Of a stretch of 64,000 nt of DNA, positions 25,832 to 35,345 are shown piece by piece. Each line of letters opens with the position of its first letter. Position 1 is the stretch's first letter. Position numbers and translations under genes: made by a program. The stretch is from NCBI GenBank assembly GCA_041398605.1, contig JAWKUK010000027.1, positions 1-64,000 of the forward strand, given 5' to 3'. The notes beneath the pieces are model-generated. The model worked only from the letters and a program-made list of their open reading frames with translations. It had not been told where the DNA came from and ran no database searches. Source of the stretch: JAWKUK01 sp041398605 (GTDB taxonomy: Bacteria > Planctomycetota > UBA1135 > GCA-002686595).

Positions 25832-27445
25832 ATGTCCATCGGCCCTGCACGCTACGGCCCAACGCGCCATGGCCCAACGCGCCATGACCCTGCAGGGGCA
25901 GCTGTCACTGCGCGCATGGACGCTGCCGTCGCGCGGGACCGCGATCTGTCGCGGCTCGCGGAGGCCCCGTACGACGTCGCCATCCTCGGCGGCGGCGTCA
26001 GCGGCGCGGCGGTGTTCCGCGAGCTCCGCGCGCGCGGGCATCGAGCGCTGCTCGTGGACCGGGGCGACTTCGCCAGCGGGACGAGCCAGGCTTCGGGCAT
26101 GCTCGTTTGGGGCGGGCTCTTGTATCTGCGTCGCCTCGAGCTGCGCACCGTGCGAGCGCTCTCGCTGGAGCGTGACGCGCTGCTCAGCGCCGCGGCGCGC
26201 GATGTCCGGCTGGCCCCTTTCCGCTACCTCGCGCTGAAACATGGCGGGCGCTCGCCCTGGCTCGTGCGCTGCGCGCTCGAGCTCTACTGGTGGCTAGGCT
26301 CGCGGCGCCGCGCGCGCCCACGCTGGACCTCGCGTGTCCCGAGCCTCGTCCGCGGCGCGCGCTTCCGCGGCGCGCTCACCTACGAAGAGGGCGCGCTCGA
26401 GCGCTCGGACGCGCGGCTCGTGCTCGATTGGATCCTCGACAGCGAGGACGAGCACCGCGCCGCCCTCAACCACGTCGAGGCCACCGGCGCACGCCGCGAG
26501 CGCGGCCTCTGGCACCTCGACCTCGAAGACCGCCGCAGCCCAGCGCGCGCGACCGTCAAGGCGCGAGTGATCGTCAATGCCGCCGGCGTCTGGGCCGATG
26601 CCCTCGCCGCGCGCTTCGGCGTCGAGACCCACCACAAGCACGTGCTCTCGAAGGGCGTCTACCTCGGGCTCGCGCGGCCGCCGGAGCTCGCTGAGTTCCT
26701 CGCCTTCGAGATGGGCGCGCACGGAGACACGCAGACGTTTACGCCCTGGGGCCCCGTGGCGCTTTGGGGGCCGACGGAGACGCCGCTCGAGTCCCTCGAT
26801 GGCGCGTTCGAGCCGAACGTCGAGGACGTGCGCTTCCTCCTCGATCAAGCGCGCCGGAACCTCGCGCAGCCGATCGATGTCGGCGACGTCGTCTCGGTGC
26901 GCACTGGCGTGCGCCCGCTGGCGGTCGAGCGCGCGTACTCGAAGGACGTCTATCCCCTCGATCTGTCGCGCAAGCACGTCGTCGACGTCGATCGAGCGCG
27001 CGCGGCGTTGACGCTGTACGGCGGCAAGATCACCTCGGCGGGCGCGTTCGCGCGCGAGGCGGCGGACGTGATCGAGCGCGACGTTCCAGGCCGGTTTGCC
27101 CGTACGATGACGCCGCCGGAGACACCGCGTGAGACGCCTTCGGCGACGCCGCCGGAGACCCTACGGTTCCCGGGCCTCGAAGCACCGCTGCTGGATCCCG
27201 CCTACGCGCGCGACCGCGAGCGCTGCCTCACGCTCGTCGACTACATCCGACGGCGCACGAACGTGGCGCAGTGGGTCCCGCGCTGGGGGCTCGGCGCGAG
27301 CGACGCCCGCGAGCCCGATTTGCGCGCGATCGCCGAGGTGCTCCACAGCGCCGCGCCCGATGGCGCCGACACAGCCGCAGCCGACCTGGCCGAGGTGCGC
27401 CGCCTCGCGGCGCGTCAGGACGCGCTCCTCGCGGCGGCCGATTGA
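25832..27445 (+). CDS. GlpD-like FAD-dependent oxidoreductase, full length
   Basis: 537 residues. The FAD motif VAILGGGVSGAAVFREL starts at ~49, then GTSQASGMLVWGGLLYL aligns with the GlpD signature but lacks its SSKLxHGG core. LYGGKITSAGAFAREAADV and the helical C-terminal domain (CLTLVDYIRRRTNVAQWVP) are present. The altered substrate loop suggests a substrate other than glycerol-3-phosphate. The first 28 residues are low-complexity and encoded by a 15-bp tandem repeat; ATG 25916 may be the real start. A Pro/Thr/Glu linker (PPETPRETPSATPPET, ~residues 428-443) joins the catalytic and C-terminal parts. This is the second GlpD-like gene in the window. Confidence 0.75.
   Translation: MSIGPARYGPTRHGPTRHDPAGAAVTARMDAAVARDRDLSRLAEAPYDVAILGGGVSGAAVFRELRARGHRALLVDRGDFASGTSQASGMLVWGGLLYLRRLELRTVRALSLERDALLSAAARDVRLAPFRYLALKHGGRSPWLVRCALELYWWLGSRRRARPRWTSRVPSLVRGARFRGALTYEEGALERSDARLVLDWILDSEDEHRAALNHVEATGARRERGLWHLDLEDRRSPARATVKARVIVNAAGVWADALAARFGVETHHKHVLSKGVYLGLARPPELAEFLAFEMGAHGDTQTFTPWGPVALWGPTETPLESLDGAFEPNVEDVRFLLDQARRNLAQPIDVGDVVSVRTGVRPLAVERAYSKDVYPLDLSRKHVVDVDRARAALTLYGGKITSAGAFAREAADVIERDVPGRFARTMTPPETPRETPSATPPETLRFPGLEAPLLDPAYARDRERCLTLVDYIRRRTNVAQWVPRWGLGASDAREPDLRAIAEVLHSAAPDGADTAAADLAEVRRLAARQDALLAAAD
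25841..25885. repeat. 15-bp tandem repeat, 3 units
   Basis: A degenerate unit (25841-25855) is followed by two identical units GGCCCAACGCGCCAT (25856-25870, 25871-25885). If translated they encode GPARY, GPTRH, GPTRH at the extreme N-terminus of the GlpD-like protein. Confidence 0.8.
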
Positions 27446-27471
27446 TTCCGATTGCAGCGCACGCTGCGCGG

Positions 27472-27567
27472 TCACTCGCCCTCACCCAGCGCGATCGACC
27501 GTTTGGCAAGGGCGCGCTGCAGCCGCAGACGAGTGGCCCCGAGCGAGAGCCCGTGCTCCTCGCGCAT
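27472..27567 (-). pseudogene. possible relic of an ECF sigma factor region 4
   Basis: On the minus strand a 31-residue end of a reading frame (EEHGLSLGATRLRLQRALAK, then a few residues and a stop) looks like the end of an ECF sigma region 4.2. The sequence upstream of it is frameshifted and holds a stop in this frame. No intact sigma gene can be built around it. The similarity is to a short common pattern, so chance resemblance is possible. Confidence 0.3.
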
Positions 27568-27825
27568 CTCTGCGTGTCAACTCGGCGTTGCGGTGCGGGC
27601 GAGAGCGCCAAGCGCCGTAGCGCAGCGCCGCCGCAAAGAGCGACCTGCGAAGCGTGCCTTCGCTCGGATGCTCGAACCGGTCCGCGCAGGTCAGGACTGC
27701 GCGGCCCACGGACTGAACGGTATGAGAGTGCCCCAGAGGCCGCCCTCGTTGCGCTCGCGGGGGCTCTCAAGGACGCTCTTGCAGAATACGTAGACCGTGT
27801 GATGCCGGAGAGGCCACCAGGATGC

Positions 27826-27966
27826 GCCTCCATCGCCTGGAGCCCAGAAGCGTGTCTAGACGGTGCGCCGGGTCGGGCTTGGAACTTCCAGTGCTCGGAC
27901 CGTGCCGTGGTTGGGAGCTCCGTCACGTCGAACATGACGGACGGGCGCTCCATTCCGTTCCGCTGA
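27826..27966 (+). pseudogene. relic of the shared WNFQ/WYRD C-terminal domain
   Basis: A plus-strand frame ends at the TGA at 27964-27966 with APGRAWNFQCSDRA and then TSNMTDGRSIPFR. This aligns with the C-termini of the three large secreted proteins nearby (for example GETWNFQTWYRD ... SNFSNALAVTF). The WYRD core is broken to CSDR, and no upstream region in frame resembles the rest of the domain. It is best read as the decayed 3' end of a fourth gene of this type. Nothing else supportable is seen between 27568 and 28078. Confidence 0.5.
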
Positions 27967-28078
27967 GGCGTGGCGGCCTGCGACATGCCCGGCGAGCGAT
28001 CGAAGCGCTCGCGCGGGGCGGTCGCCAGGATCCGCTGGCCGCTGGCCGCAGGGATCTGCTGATCGAAGGCGCCGCCGC

Positions 28079-29860
28079 CTATCTCAATGTGACCTCCCAC
28101 GCGTTCGTGAAGTTGGACGTCGCACTGGGGTTGGTGTCGCGATACCAACCTTGGAAGTGCCAAGTCTCACCGACCATGCCCTGTACAAGACCAGTTGGGC
28201 GGGGGATTCGATCGAGCGGGACTTGGAACGAAGCGACCCCCGTCGGGGTCGCGAGTCGGACCTGGCCGGGGCCGCTGAACCGGCCGATGGCGCCGCCGAG
28301 GCAGAGCGTGCCCTGGCTCCCGCCGGCCATGGGTACCGAGGCCGCGGTGGGGGCCACAAGCGGCAAGAGGAGGGTCGACGGCGGGAGCTGGTCTACGAAC
28401 AAGCTGAGCCCGTCCACGAGCGCTTGCTCGGAGCCCGCGCCACGCAAGCGCGCGTAGACGCCGGTGGAGTTGGGGAGCCCCTGGGCGCAGCCGCCCTGCG
28501 CGGCCCCTGCAACGCCGAGGACGAACTTCACTGTGACGCTCTCGTACCACTGGGTTGGGGCTTCGAGGTAGCGCACGCCGGCGAAGACGTTCCCTCGCTG
28601 GTCGGCCGCCATGCCTGTCACGAAGCCGTCCGCGGCGTTGAGCACTGGCGGAGTGAACGAATCGATGAGGGCGCCGTTCGGGTCCAGGACATCGATACGC
28701 GAGACGAGCACCTGTGGGGTCGACGCGTTGATTCGAATGAGCCAAGTGCGGTCGAGGGCGTCCACGACCGCCGACGACGCGCCGTCCGGGAACACCAGGC
28801 TCCCAAGGTCGAAGCGCGGCGTGCCTGCGGCACTGAAGCGCCGAACGAAGCCGTAGACCATCGGACCAGATGTCAACAGCTCGCCGCCTGGGAGGAACTG
28901 AACGTGGTTCGTGCGGGCGACAGCCTCGGGGCCCGTCCAGCTCCAGACCAGAGCGCCGAGCGCATCGTGGTACGAGAGCACGAAGTTGGCGCTTAGGTCG
29001 TCGCTGAGAATGGCGACCGTCTGACCCGCAGGGCCAACCCAGAGCCCTTGCAGCCACGGATGCTGCGATGGACTCACGAGGGTCGACCAGGCGAGGGTGC
29101 CATCCGCGTTGATGCGCTCGAGCACGGTCCCCTGGCCGCTGACCCGCACGACTCGCGCCGTGCCATCTTCTGCCACGGCGCCGAGGAAGGCCGGCGCGGG
29201 CGAGAAGCTCGAGCGCAGGCGATTGCCCAGATGATCGAGCCAAATGGTCCAGGCCCCGAGCTGGTTGTAGGGTGCCCATGAGTCCTTGCGACCTGCAGCG
29301 ATGATGATCTCGTTGTTGGCGGCAAATTCGATCGATGTCGCCACCAGGCGGCTCGCCTGGGTCGTCACCGCTCGTGTCCAGGCCACCGCGCCAATCGCAT
29401 CGATCCGGACGACCCGCACCTGCGTCGCCAGGCCCAGCGTGGGTTCGCGAGTTTGCAGCAGAAGGACCACGTCGCCCGAGCCGTCCACGTCGAACCCGCG
29501 GAGGTCCTCGATGTCCCCCTGACCTGATTGGAGCGGCACGACCGTTGAGGACACGACGTCGCCGTTCGTGTCGAGGCGGAGGACGTCGACTGCCGTGTTC
29601 GAACGTGTGACGACGGAGAGCGTGTCGCCATTCGGCATCGCGCGCACGCCATGGTGGAGGGGCAGGACACCCGTTTGCGCCGGCAGCGAGCTGCTCCAGG
29701 CCGTGGCGTCGAGGCCCGGTCGGGCGCTGAGCGCCTCTGGCAGGGCGGCGGTCCACAATGCGGCGGTCCACAGTGTCACTCTCCAAGGGGCCACTCTCGA
29801 GTGTGCCACTCTCGAGGGGGCGGTCTTCGGCAACGGGTGTGAGGATCGGCAGGGTTTCAT
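28079..29860 (-). CDS. large secreted propeller-like protein with shared C-terminal domain
   Basis: 593 residues. The signal peptide is unusual: it is built from pentapeptide repeats (SRVAH, SRVAP, WRVTL, WTAAL, WTAAL) encoded by a 15-bp tandem repeat. The middle part has repeating strand motifs with Asp-rich turns (RLDTNGDVVSSTVVPL; GFDVDGSGDVVLLLQTRE; RIDAIGAVAWTRAV), consistent with a beta-propeller. The last ~134 residues form a domain shared with the proteins at 30324 and 36128 (GGSQGTLCLGGAIGRFSG ... GETWHFQGWYRD ... TSNFTNAWEVTLR, ending at the very C-terminus). Function unknown; an extracellular or surface location is likely. It is divergent from the similar gene at 30324. Confidence 0.75.
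   Translation of the reverse strand: MKPCRSSHPLPKTAPSRVAHSRVAPWRVTLWTAALWTAALPEALSARPGLDATAWSSSLPAQTGVLPLHHGVRAMPNGDTLSVVTRSNTAVDVLRLDTNGDVVSSTVVPLQSGQGDIEDLRGFDVDGSGDVVLLLQTREPTLGLATQVRVVRIDAIGAVAWTRAVTTQASRLVATSIEFAANNEIIIAAGRKDSWAPYNQLGAWTIWLDHLGNRLRSSFSPAPAFLGAVAEDGTARVVRVSGQGTVLERINADGTLAWSTLVSPSQHPWLQGLWVGPAGQTVAILSDDLSANFVLSYHDALGALVWSWTGPEAVARTNHVQFLPGGELLTSGPMVYGFVRRFSAAGTPRFDLGSLVFPDGASSAVVDALDRTWLIRINASTPQVLVSRIDVLDPNGALIDSFTPPVLNAADGFVTGMAADQRGNVFAGVRYLEAPTQWYESVTVKFVLGVAGAAQGGCAQGLPNSTGVYARLRGAGSEQALVDGLSLFVDQLPPSTLLLPLVAPTAASVPMAGGSQGTLCLGGAIGRFSGPGQVRLATPTGVASFQVPLDRIPRPTGLVQGMVGETWHFQGWYRDTNPSATSNFTNAWEVTLR
29745..29819. repeat. 15-bp tandem repeat, 5 units, in a signal peptide
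   Basis: Five 15-base units in register: two of type GCGGCGGTCCACAAT (29745-29774) and three of type GCCACTCTCGAGGGG or close variants (29775-29819). On the minus strand they encode five pentapeptides that make up most of the signal peptide of the secreted protein. Confidence 0.85.
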
Positions 29861-30323
29861 TGGCGCATGGGCTCGCTAGAGCCGCTCCGGGTCGGGGTCT
29901 CGGGGGGGTGCGTCCGTTCTAGCCTCGCGCAGGCGCGGCGTGGCGCCGTGCGAGCGTGCGCGAGGAGCGCAGCGTCGAGGCCAATGGGGGCGCTGAACCG
30001 AGGCGAGCGCCGACCATTAGGGACCGCTCAATCAGGGTCGTGGACGTTGAGCTCTTGGCCCTCTCCATCTGCAATTGGGTCAACGGCGCGCTCCAGGAGG
30101 GTCGATTCCCGAGGCAACGGTGGGGCGGGCCAACGACGTGGTATCAGCCGCGAAGGGCAGGCTCGGTCAGGTGGACGTTGGCTGGGCCTCTGCCGGTTCG
30201 GTTCAAAAACGGAGAATCCGTCCGGCGCGTGTCCGGTTCGGTGGGCCCCGTGCAAAGAGGCTAGGCCGGCGGGAGTGACCCGCGCGGCGTGCCTCTCCCG
30301 ATCCGACCCACCGCTCACACGCC
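29861..30323. other. 463-bp divergent intergenic region
   Basis: This region separates two divergent genes for secreted proteins with the same C-terminal domain. I see no convincing coding frame, hairpin or promoter pair in it. It is slightly less GC-rich near 30010-30090 and 30190-30220. It must hold the promoters and leaders of both flanking genes. Confidence 0.6.
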
Positions 30324-32093
30324 ATGTCCGCCACGACCTTCACCCGCGCCGCCCTCACGTTGGGCGCGCTCGCGCCCGCCGCGGCCGCGCAGTCGACCTA
30401 CCTGTTCTCCATCGATTGGCAGGGCCCGACCGTCGGCCTCGTCGATCCCTCCGGCGTCGCGATCACGGAGGGGGACATCCTCATGCCGACGACCTCGACC
30501 CTGATGCCGGCCCTCGGGCCGCTGCCGGTGCCGACCATCGCGGTGCCGCACGCGCCGACCGGGCTCGGGCTCTTCCCGGGCTGCATCGGGCACCCGGGGG
30601 GCACGCCGTGCGTCGTCGAGGTTGACGCGCTCTCGTTCGGCCTCGACCAAGTCTTCCAGCCCGGCGTGGTGATCCCGGCCGGTCAGATCCTCTTCTCCGT
30701 CGACGAGTTCGCGGCCACGGGGCCGTCGCCGTTCAACCCCAGCGTCGGCTCGGAGGCGCCCGCCTTCGACGCCGGCGCGGACGCGTTCGTGAACATGAAC
30801 CTCTTGCCGGGGCTCGGCTTCTCTCCGTTCCCTGGGGCGCACGTCGCGGTCCAGGACGGCGACGGCATCGCGAGCGGCAGCGGCTTCGCCTACCCGGGCG
30901 TCGGCGTCCGCGAGTCCAACCCGCCCTTCCCGGGCGTGCCCGACATCGGCGACAACGTCGACGCGCTGGACGTCGTGCCGTTCCCGCCGGCGGCGGGCCT
31001 CTGCGATGTCTTCTACAGCCTCGACGCCGCGTTCCTCGACATCCTCGAGGGCGTGCCCCACACAGGCTCCGCGGCGTTCCACGGGTTCGTCGGCGGGGAC
31101 ATCCTCACGACCCCCTGTGGCACGGTCGCGCCGACGCTGTGGGCGCCGGCGAACGCGCTCGGCCTCGACCTCGTCGGCGGCCCCGACTCGGATGACCTCG
31201 ACGCGCTGATCCTGCACGAGAACGGCGTGAACGGCGCGCAGATCCCGGGCCAGCTCTGGCAATGGATCAACACGACGCTCCCGTCCGACATGATCCTCTT
31301 CTCCGTGCGCCGCGGGTCGGCGGTGATCGGCATGCCGGACAGCCTCCTCGGCATCCCGATCGAAGAGGGCGACCTGCTCGTCCCGCCGATCACCGGCGGC
31401 CTCTCGCCCTATCCCGGCATCGCGATCCCGGCGGAAGCGCTCGGGCTCGGCACGGTCCGCAGCGGCACGGCCTTCCCTGGCAATGACCTCGACGCGGCCG
31501 ATGCGCTCCTCGGCCCGCTCTTCGATTGTGACGGCGACGGCCTGGAGGACGCGGTGGCGATCGCGCTCGGCGTCGCGGTCGACGCGAACCTCGACGGGAT
31601 CCCGGACGCGTGCCAGATGAATGCGATCGGGACGCCGTTCTGCTTCTGCAACACGGTCGCGCCGGCGCCGTGCGGCAATGTCTTCCCGACGGGGGGCTGC
31701 CTCAACGCGTCGGCGACGGGCGCGATCCTCACGGGCACCGGTTCGACGAGCGTGTCGCTCGATAACCTCGTGCTGACGACGACGGGCATGAACCCGAGCA
31801 CGTTCGCGCTGACCGTGCGGAGCCTCAACCCCTTCGCGCCGACGCCGATTCAGAACGGGCTCATCTGCTTGCAGAACACGATCTATCGCCTGCCCCCGTA
31901 CGCCACCTCGCCGACGGGCGTCGGCTCGATCGGGCCGGGGATCGTGTTTCTGGCCGCGACGTGGAACCCGCCGGCCGGCTGGATCTTCGCGGGGCAGACG
32001 TGGAACTTCCAGACGTGGTACCGCGACTTTGGGGGCCCGTGCGGCGGGTTCTCGAACTTCTCGAACGCGCTCGCGGTCACGTTCACGCCCTGA
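30324..32093 (+). CDS. large secreted protein with shared C-terminal domain
   Basis: 589 residues with a signal peptide (AALTLGALAPAAAAQ). The N-terminal two thirds contain two similar halves, each beginning with a strand like YLFSIDWQGPTVGLVDPSG or ILFSVRRGSAVIGMPDSLLG and followed by an EGDIL/EGDLL motif, suggesting an internal duplication. A Ca2+-binding-like segment follows (DCDGDGLEDAVAIALG ... DANLDGIPDACQ, dockerin/thrombospondin-3-like). The last ~155 residues hold a Cys-rich start (PFCFCNTVAPAPCGN) and the shared C-terminal motifs (GQTWNFQTWYRD ... SNFSNALAVTF). The PFCFCN-type opening is one I associate with marine Planctomycetota. Function unknown. It converges on the kinase gene. 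Confidence 0.75.
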   Translation: MSATTFTRAALTLGALAPAAAAQSTYLFSIDWQGPTVGLVDPSGVAITEGDILMPTTSTLMPALGPLPVPTIAVPHAPTGLGLFPGCIGHPGGTPCVVEVDALSFGLDQVFQPGVVIPAGQILFSVDEFAATGPSPFNPSVGSEAPAFDAGADAFVNMNLLPGLGFSPFPGAHVAVQDGDGIASGSGFAYPGVGVRESNPPFPGVPDIGDNVDALDVVPFPPAAGLCDVFYSLDAAFLDILEGVPHTGSAAFHGFVGGDILTTPCGTVAPTLWAPANALGLDLVGGPDSDDLDALILHENGVNGAQIPGQLWQWINTTLPSDMILFSVRRGSAVIGMPDSLLGIPIEEGDLLVPPITGGLSPYPGIAIPAEALGLGTVRSGTAFPGNDLDAADALLGPLFDCDGDGLEDAVAIALGVAVDANLDGIPDACQMNAIGTPFCFCNTVAPAPCGNVFPTGGCLNASATGAILTGTGSTSVSLDNLVLTTTGMNPSTFALTVRSLNPFAPTPIQNGLICLQNTIYRLPPYATSPTGVGSIGPGIVFLAATWNPPAGWIFAGQTWNFQTWYRDFGGPCGGFSNFSNALAVTFTP

Positions 32094-32154
32094 GTGAACG
32101 AGCCGACAACCGGCGCCTGACCGGCGCGCGCTAGGTCGCGACGTTGACCGCGCG

Positions 32155-35100
32155 TCAATGGTCGCGATCGGCCGCGATCGCTTGCAGCCTCGACCTGACC
32201 TCGTTCGCGTCGGCGCTCGTCGGGCCGCGGGTCGCTTCGAGGATCGCGAGCGCGCGCGTGAGGCGCTCGCGCGCGCGCGTGAGGTCGCCGCGCTGCTCGT
32301 CGTAGAGCGCCACGTTCGTGAGGCTCGTCGCGAGCAGCGGGTGCTGCGCGCTAAAGACTCGCTCGCCGACGTCGAGGCCGCGCCGCATCAGCGCCTCGGC
32401 GCGCGCCTCGTCGTGGTCGACGATGCGCGCCCACGCGCCCAGGTTGTTCAACACGCTCGCGAGCGCCTCGCGCTCGCCGGGCGCGGCTTCGAGGGTCGCG
32501 AGCGCCTCCACCCAGAGGCCCGGCAGCTCCGGCGGGCCCTTGCGTTGGTAGAAGAGCGCCAGGCCCAGCTTGTTCTGCGTGTCGGCCGTGTCCGGATGGG
32601 CCGGGCCGAGCGCCTCGAGCCGCAGCGCGAGCGCCTCGCGCAGCACCGGCTCTGCCTCCGCCGGGGCCATGCGCTGCAACAACACGTCCCCGAGGTCGGT
32701 CGCCAGCGCCCCCGCGAGCGCATCGCTGGCGCCGCCCGCGGCCGCGAGCGTGACGCGCGCATCGCGTAAGGTCTCTTCAGCGCGCGGCAGGTCGCCGGCG
32801 AGGGCAGAGAGGTAGGCCTCCGTCCGCCGCACCACAGCCTCCAGCACCCCGCGGTCTTCGCCTTCGCTCCCAGCGAGCACACGCGCGCGCTCAACGTGCG
32901 CAGCGCACTCCGCGCGCGCGTCCCCGCGCGCCGCGCACGCGAGCGCCAACGCCACGTGCGCGCGCGCCATCTGTGCGTCGAGCCGCCCGGCCTCCAGCGC
33001 CGGCAAGGCCGCGAGCGCGTGCGCCTCCGCGCGCGGCGCATCGCGCAGCTCGGCGTAGACCTCCGCGGCCTGGACGTGCGCGAGCGCCACCGCGGGCGCC
33101 GTGGGCGCTTCCAGCTCGGCCAGGCAGCGCAGCTCGACCTCCGTGGTCCGCGCGGCGAGCTCGAGGTCACCGACCGCGCGCGCGAGGTCGGCCAGCACGC
33201 CGAGGGCCGTCGCGGCGTGCGGCCCCGACGCCGCGCCGAGGTCAGCGATGGCAGGCGTGAGCCGTTGCAGCTCGGCGCGCGCAAGCGCCCCTGCCCGTGG
33301 CGCCCGCGTGCGAGCGCCACCGCGCTCGCCGCGGTGATCGCGCGCGCGTCCGTCGCGCCGTAGGCCTGCTGGAACGCCGCGGACACCCCTCGAGCCTCCG
33401 TGAGCGCCAGGTCGATGTTCCCGCGGCCCGCCTCGGCCACCGCGACGCGATAGCGCGCATCCCACGCCAACAGGGCGTCGTCGCCGCGCCGCGCTTGCGC
33501 GAGGGCGAGCGCCTGTCGGCCGAGCGCCGCCGCGTCGCCGAACCGTCGGCGCGCCAGCGCGACGTCCGACATCGCGTTCAAGACGCCGAGCGCGCCCATC
33601 GGGTCGGGGGCGGGCGACGCCGCGAGCGCCGTTCGCGCGCGCTCGAGCTCCGCCAGCGCAGCGGCGTCGTCGCCCGCGCGCTGCGCGAGCCGCGCGCGCA
33701 AGTAACCCTTGGTGTGCGGCTCGACGTGGGCGTGCTCCAATGCCGCGACCGCGGCCTGGGCCTCGTCGAGCGGCGCCGCCGCGAGCGCGACCGTCGCGGC
33801 GTCGGCGTTCAGCGCCGCGCACGCTCTGTCGCGCGCCGCGAGGTGCGCGCGCGCGAGCTCCGCCACCCGCTTCAGGTGCGGCCAAGCGAGGTCGTCGCGG
33901 CCCAGCTTGTGGTACGTGCGCCCGATCGATGCACAGAGCTCGAGCTCGGCGAGCGGCGCGCTCGGGGGCGCGGCCCGCATCTTGCGCGCGGCCTCGTCGA
34001 GCACGTCGTAGACATCGAGCCGTCGCCCGCGCGCGAGGTCTGGATCGAGCGAGTCGAACAACGTGCGCCAGAACCCGCTGAGCTCGGCCGCGCGGTCGGC
34101 CTCTGTCACCGCGGTCACGCGGTCCCGCTCGGAGCGCCGCCACAGCGTGGTCGACACGATCGCAGCAGCGACCGAGACCGCGAAGACCGCGCCGACGGCG
34201 AGCACCTTGCCGCGGTGGCGCGCGACGGACTTCCGCAGGACGTAGAGGGCGCTGTCGCGGCGCGCGTCCAGGGCCTCGCCTCCGAGGAAGCGCTCGATGT
34301 CGTCGGCGAGCGCGCCAGCCGTCGCGTAGCGCCGTTCGGGGTCGGTCGCCAAGGCGACCATCACGACCGTCGCGAGGTCCGTCGGGAGCCCGCGCAGCGC
34401 GGCCCGCTCGACGGGCTCGCTGCGGATCCGTTGCGCGACGCGGAACGTGTCGCCGCTCGTGTCGTGCGGCAGCAGCCCCGTCAGCGCCTCGTACGCGATG
34501 ACGCCGAGGGAGTACACATCCGAGCGCACCTCGATGCGCCTTGGCGCCCCGGTCAGGTGCTCCGGCGAGGCATAGGCGAGCGTCCCCATGAACTCGCCGG
34601 TCAAGGTCAGGCGCGCGTCCTCGTCGTCCATGGGGGCGCTGGGCGCGGCGAGGCCGAAGTCCAGGACGTGGGGCGCGCCCTCGGCGTCGACGAGCACGTT
34701 GCTCGGCTTCAGGTCGCGGTGCAGCACGCCGCGGCGGTGCGCGAAGTCGACCGCGCGGCACAATCGGATGAGCGCGGCCAAGACCTCGTCACGGCCGCGC
34801 GCCGCGGAGCGCGCCCAACGCGTGAACGGCGCGCCCTCGACGAACTCCATCGCGAACCACTGCGCGCCGGTCGAGGTGACGCCGCTGTCGAAGACGGTGA
34901 CGATGTGCGGGTGATGCAGCGCCGCCGCGAGCTCGACCTCGCGCTCGAAGCGCGCGCGCGTGCGCAAGGTCGCGTGCTGCGCGCCGACGAGCAGCTTCAA
35001 CGCGACCTCGCGCCTGGTCGAGCGCTGCCGCGCGCGCCACACGACGCCTTGCCCGCCGCTGGAGACCGGCGCTAGCACCTCGTAGCCGTCGATGTCGGGG

Positions 35101-35345
35101 GGCGCCAGGCTTTGGCGCGCGAGGTCTGCCGGGTGCAGCACCGCGCGCAGCTCGCCGACGAGCGCGGCCTGCGCTGCGAGCGTCGCGAGGGTCGCGGCGC
35201 AGGGCGCGCAAAGCACGAGGTGCTCGGCGACGCCTGGGTCCGGCGAAACGCGGTGCGCGTCGAGCGCGGCGAGCGTCGGGTGTTCGACCCCAAGCGAGTG
35301 AGCTGGGTCATGCGGAGGGCCCTGGCCTCGCGGGTCCGCGCTCAT
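32155..35345 (-). pseudogene. zinc-finger/Ser-Thr kinase/TPR protein, frameshifted
   Basis: Would encode ~1063 residues, but 3191 nt is one base short of a whole frame. The reading frame changes at a CCCC run (33288-33291). Upstream of it in the gene are: an anti-sigma-type zinc motif His42-x3-Cys46-x2-Cys49; a PknB-like kinase (VSSGGQGVVWRARQ; Lys117; HRDLKPSNV at 209; DFGLA at 229; APE as SPEH); a membrane helix (~385-407); then TPR-like helices. After the shift, TPR repeats continue cleanly to the stop (LGLALFYQRKGPPELPGLWV; LNNLGAWARIVDHDEARAEA). One extra G on the minus strand would restore the full protein. The kinase part itself is intact. The ATG overlaps the stop of the ECF sigma gene (ATGA), so the two are coupled. 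It may be a true recent mutation, an assembly error or a programmed shift. Confidence 0.8.

Noticed and set aside
27271..27966. A 231-codon plus-strand frame read as an intact gene
   Set aside because: Its first half overlaps the GlpD-like gene in another frame and has no domain; only its last ~45 residues resemble the shared C-terminal domain, so it is called a relic.
30028..30318. A short minus-strand frame in the divergent 29861-30323 region
   Set aside because: Composition is random (Arg/Pro/Ala), no ribosome site and no similarity to neighbours; it lies in a region that must hold two promoters.
32144..32158. TTGAC-CGCGC-GTCAA inverted repeat between convergent genes as a terminator
   Set aside because: Only five base pairs, no U-tract, and it overlaps the kinase stop codon.
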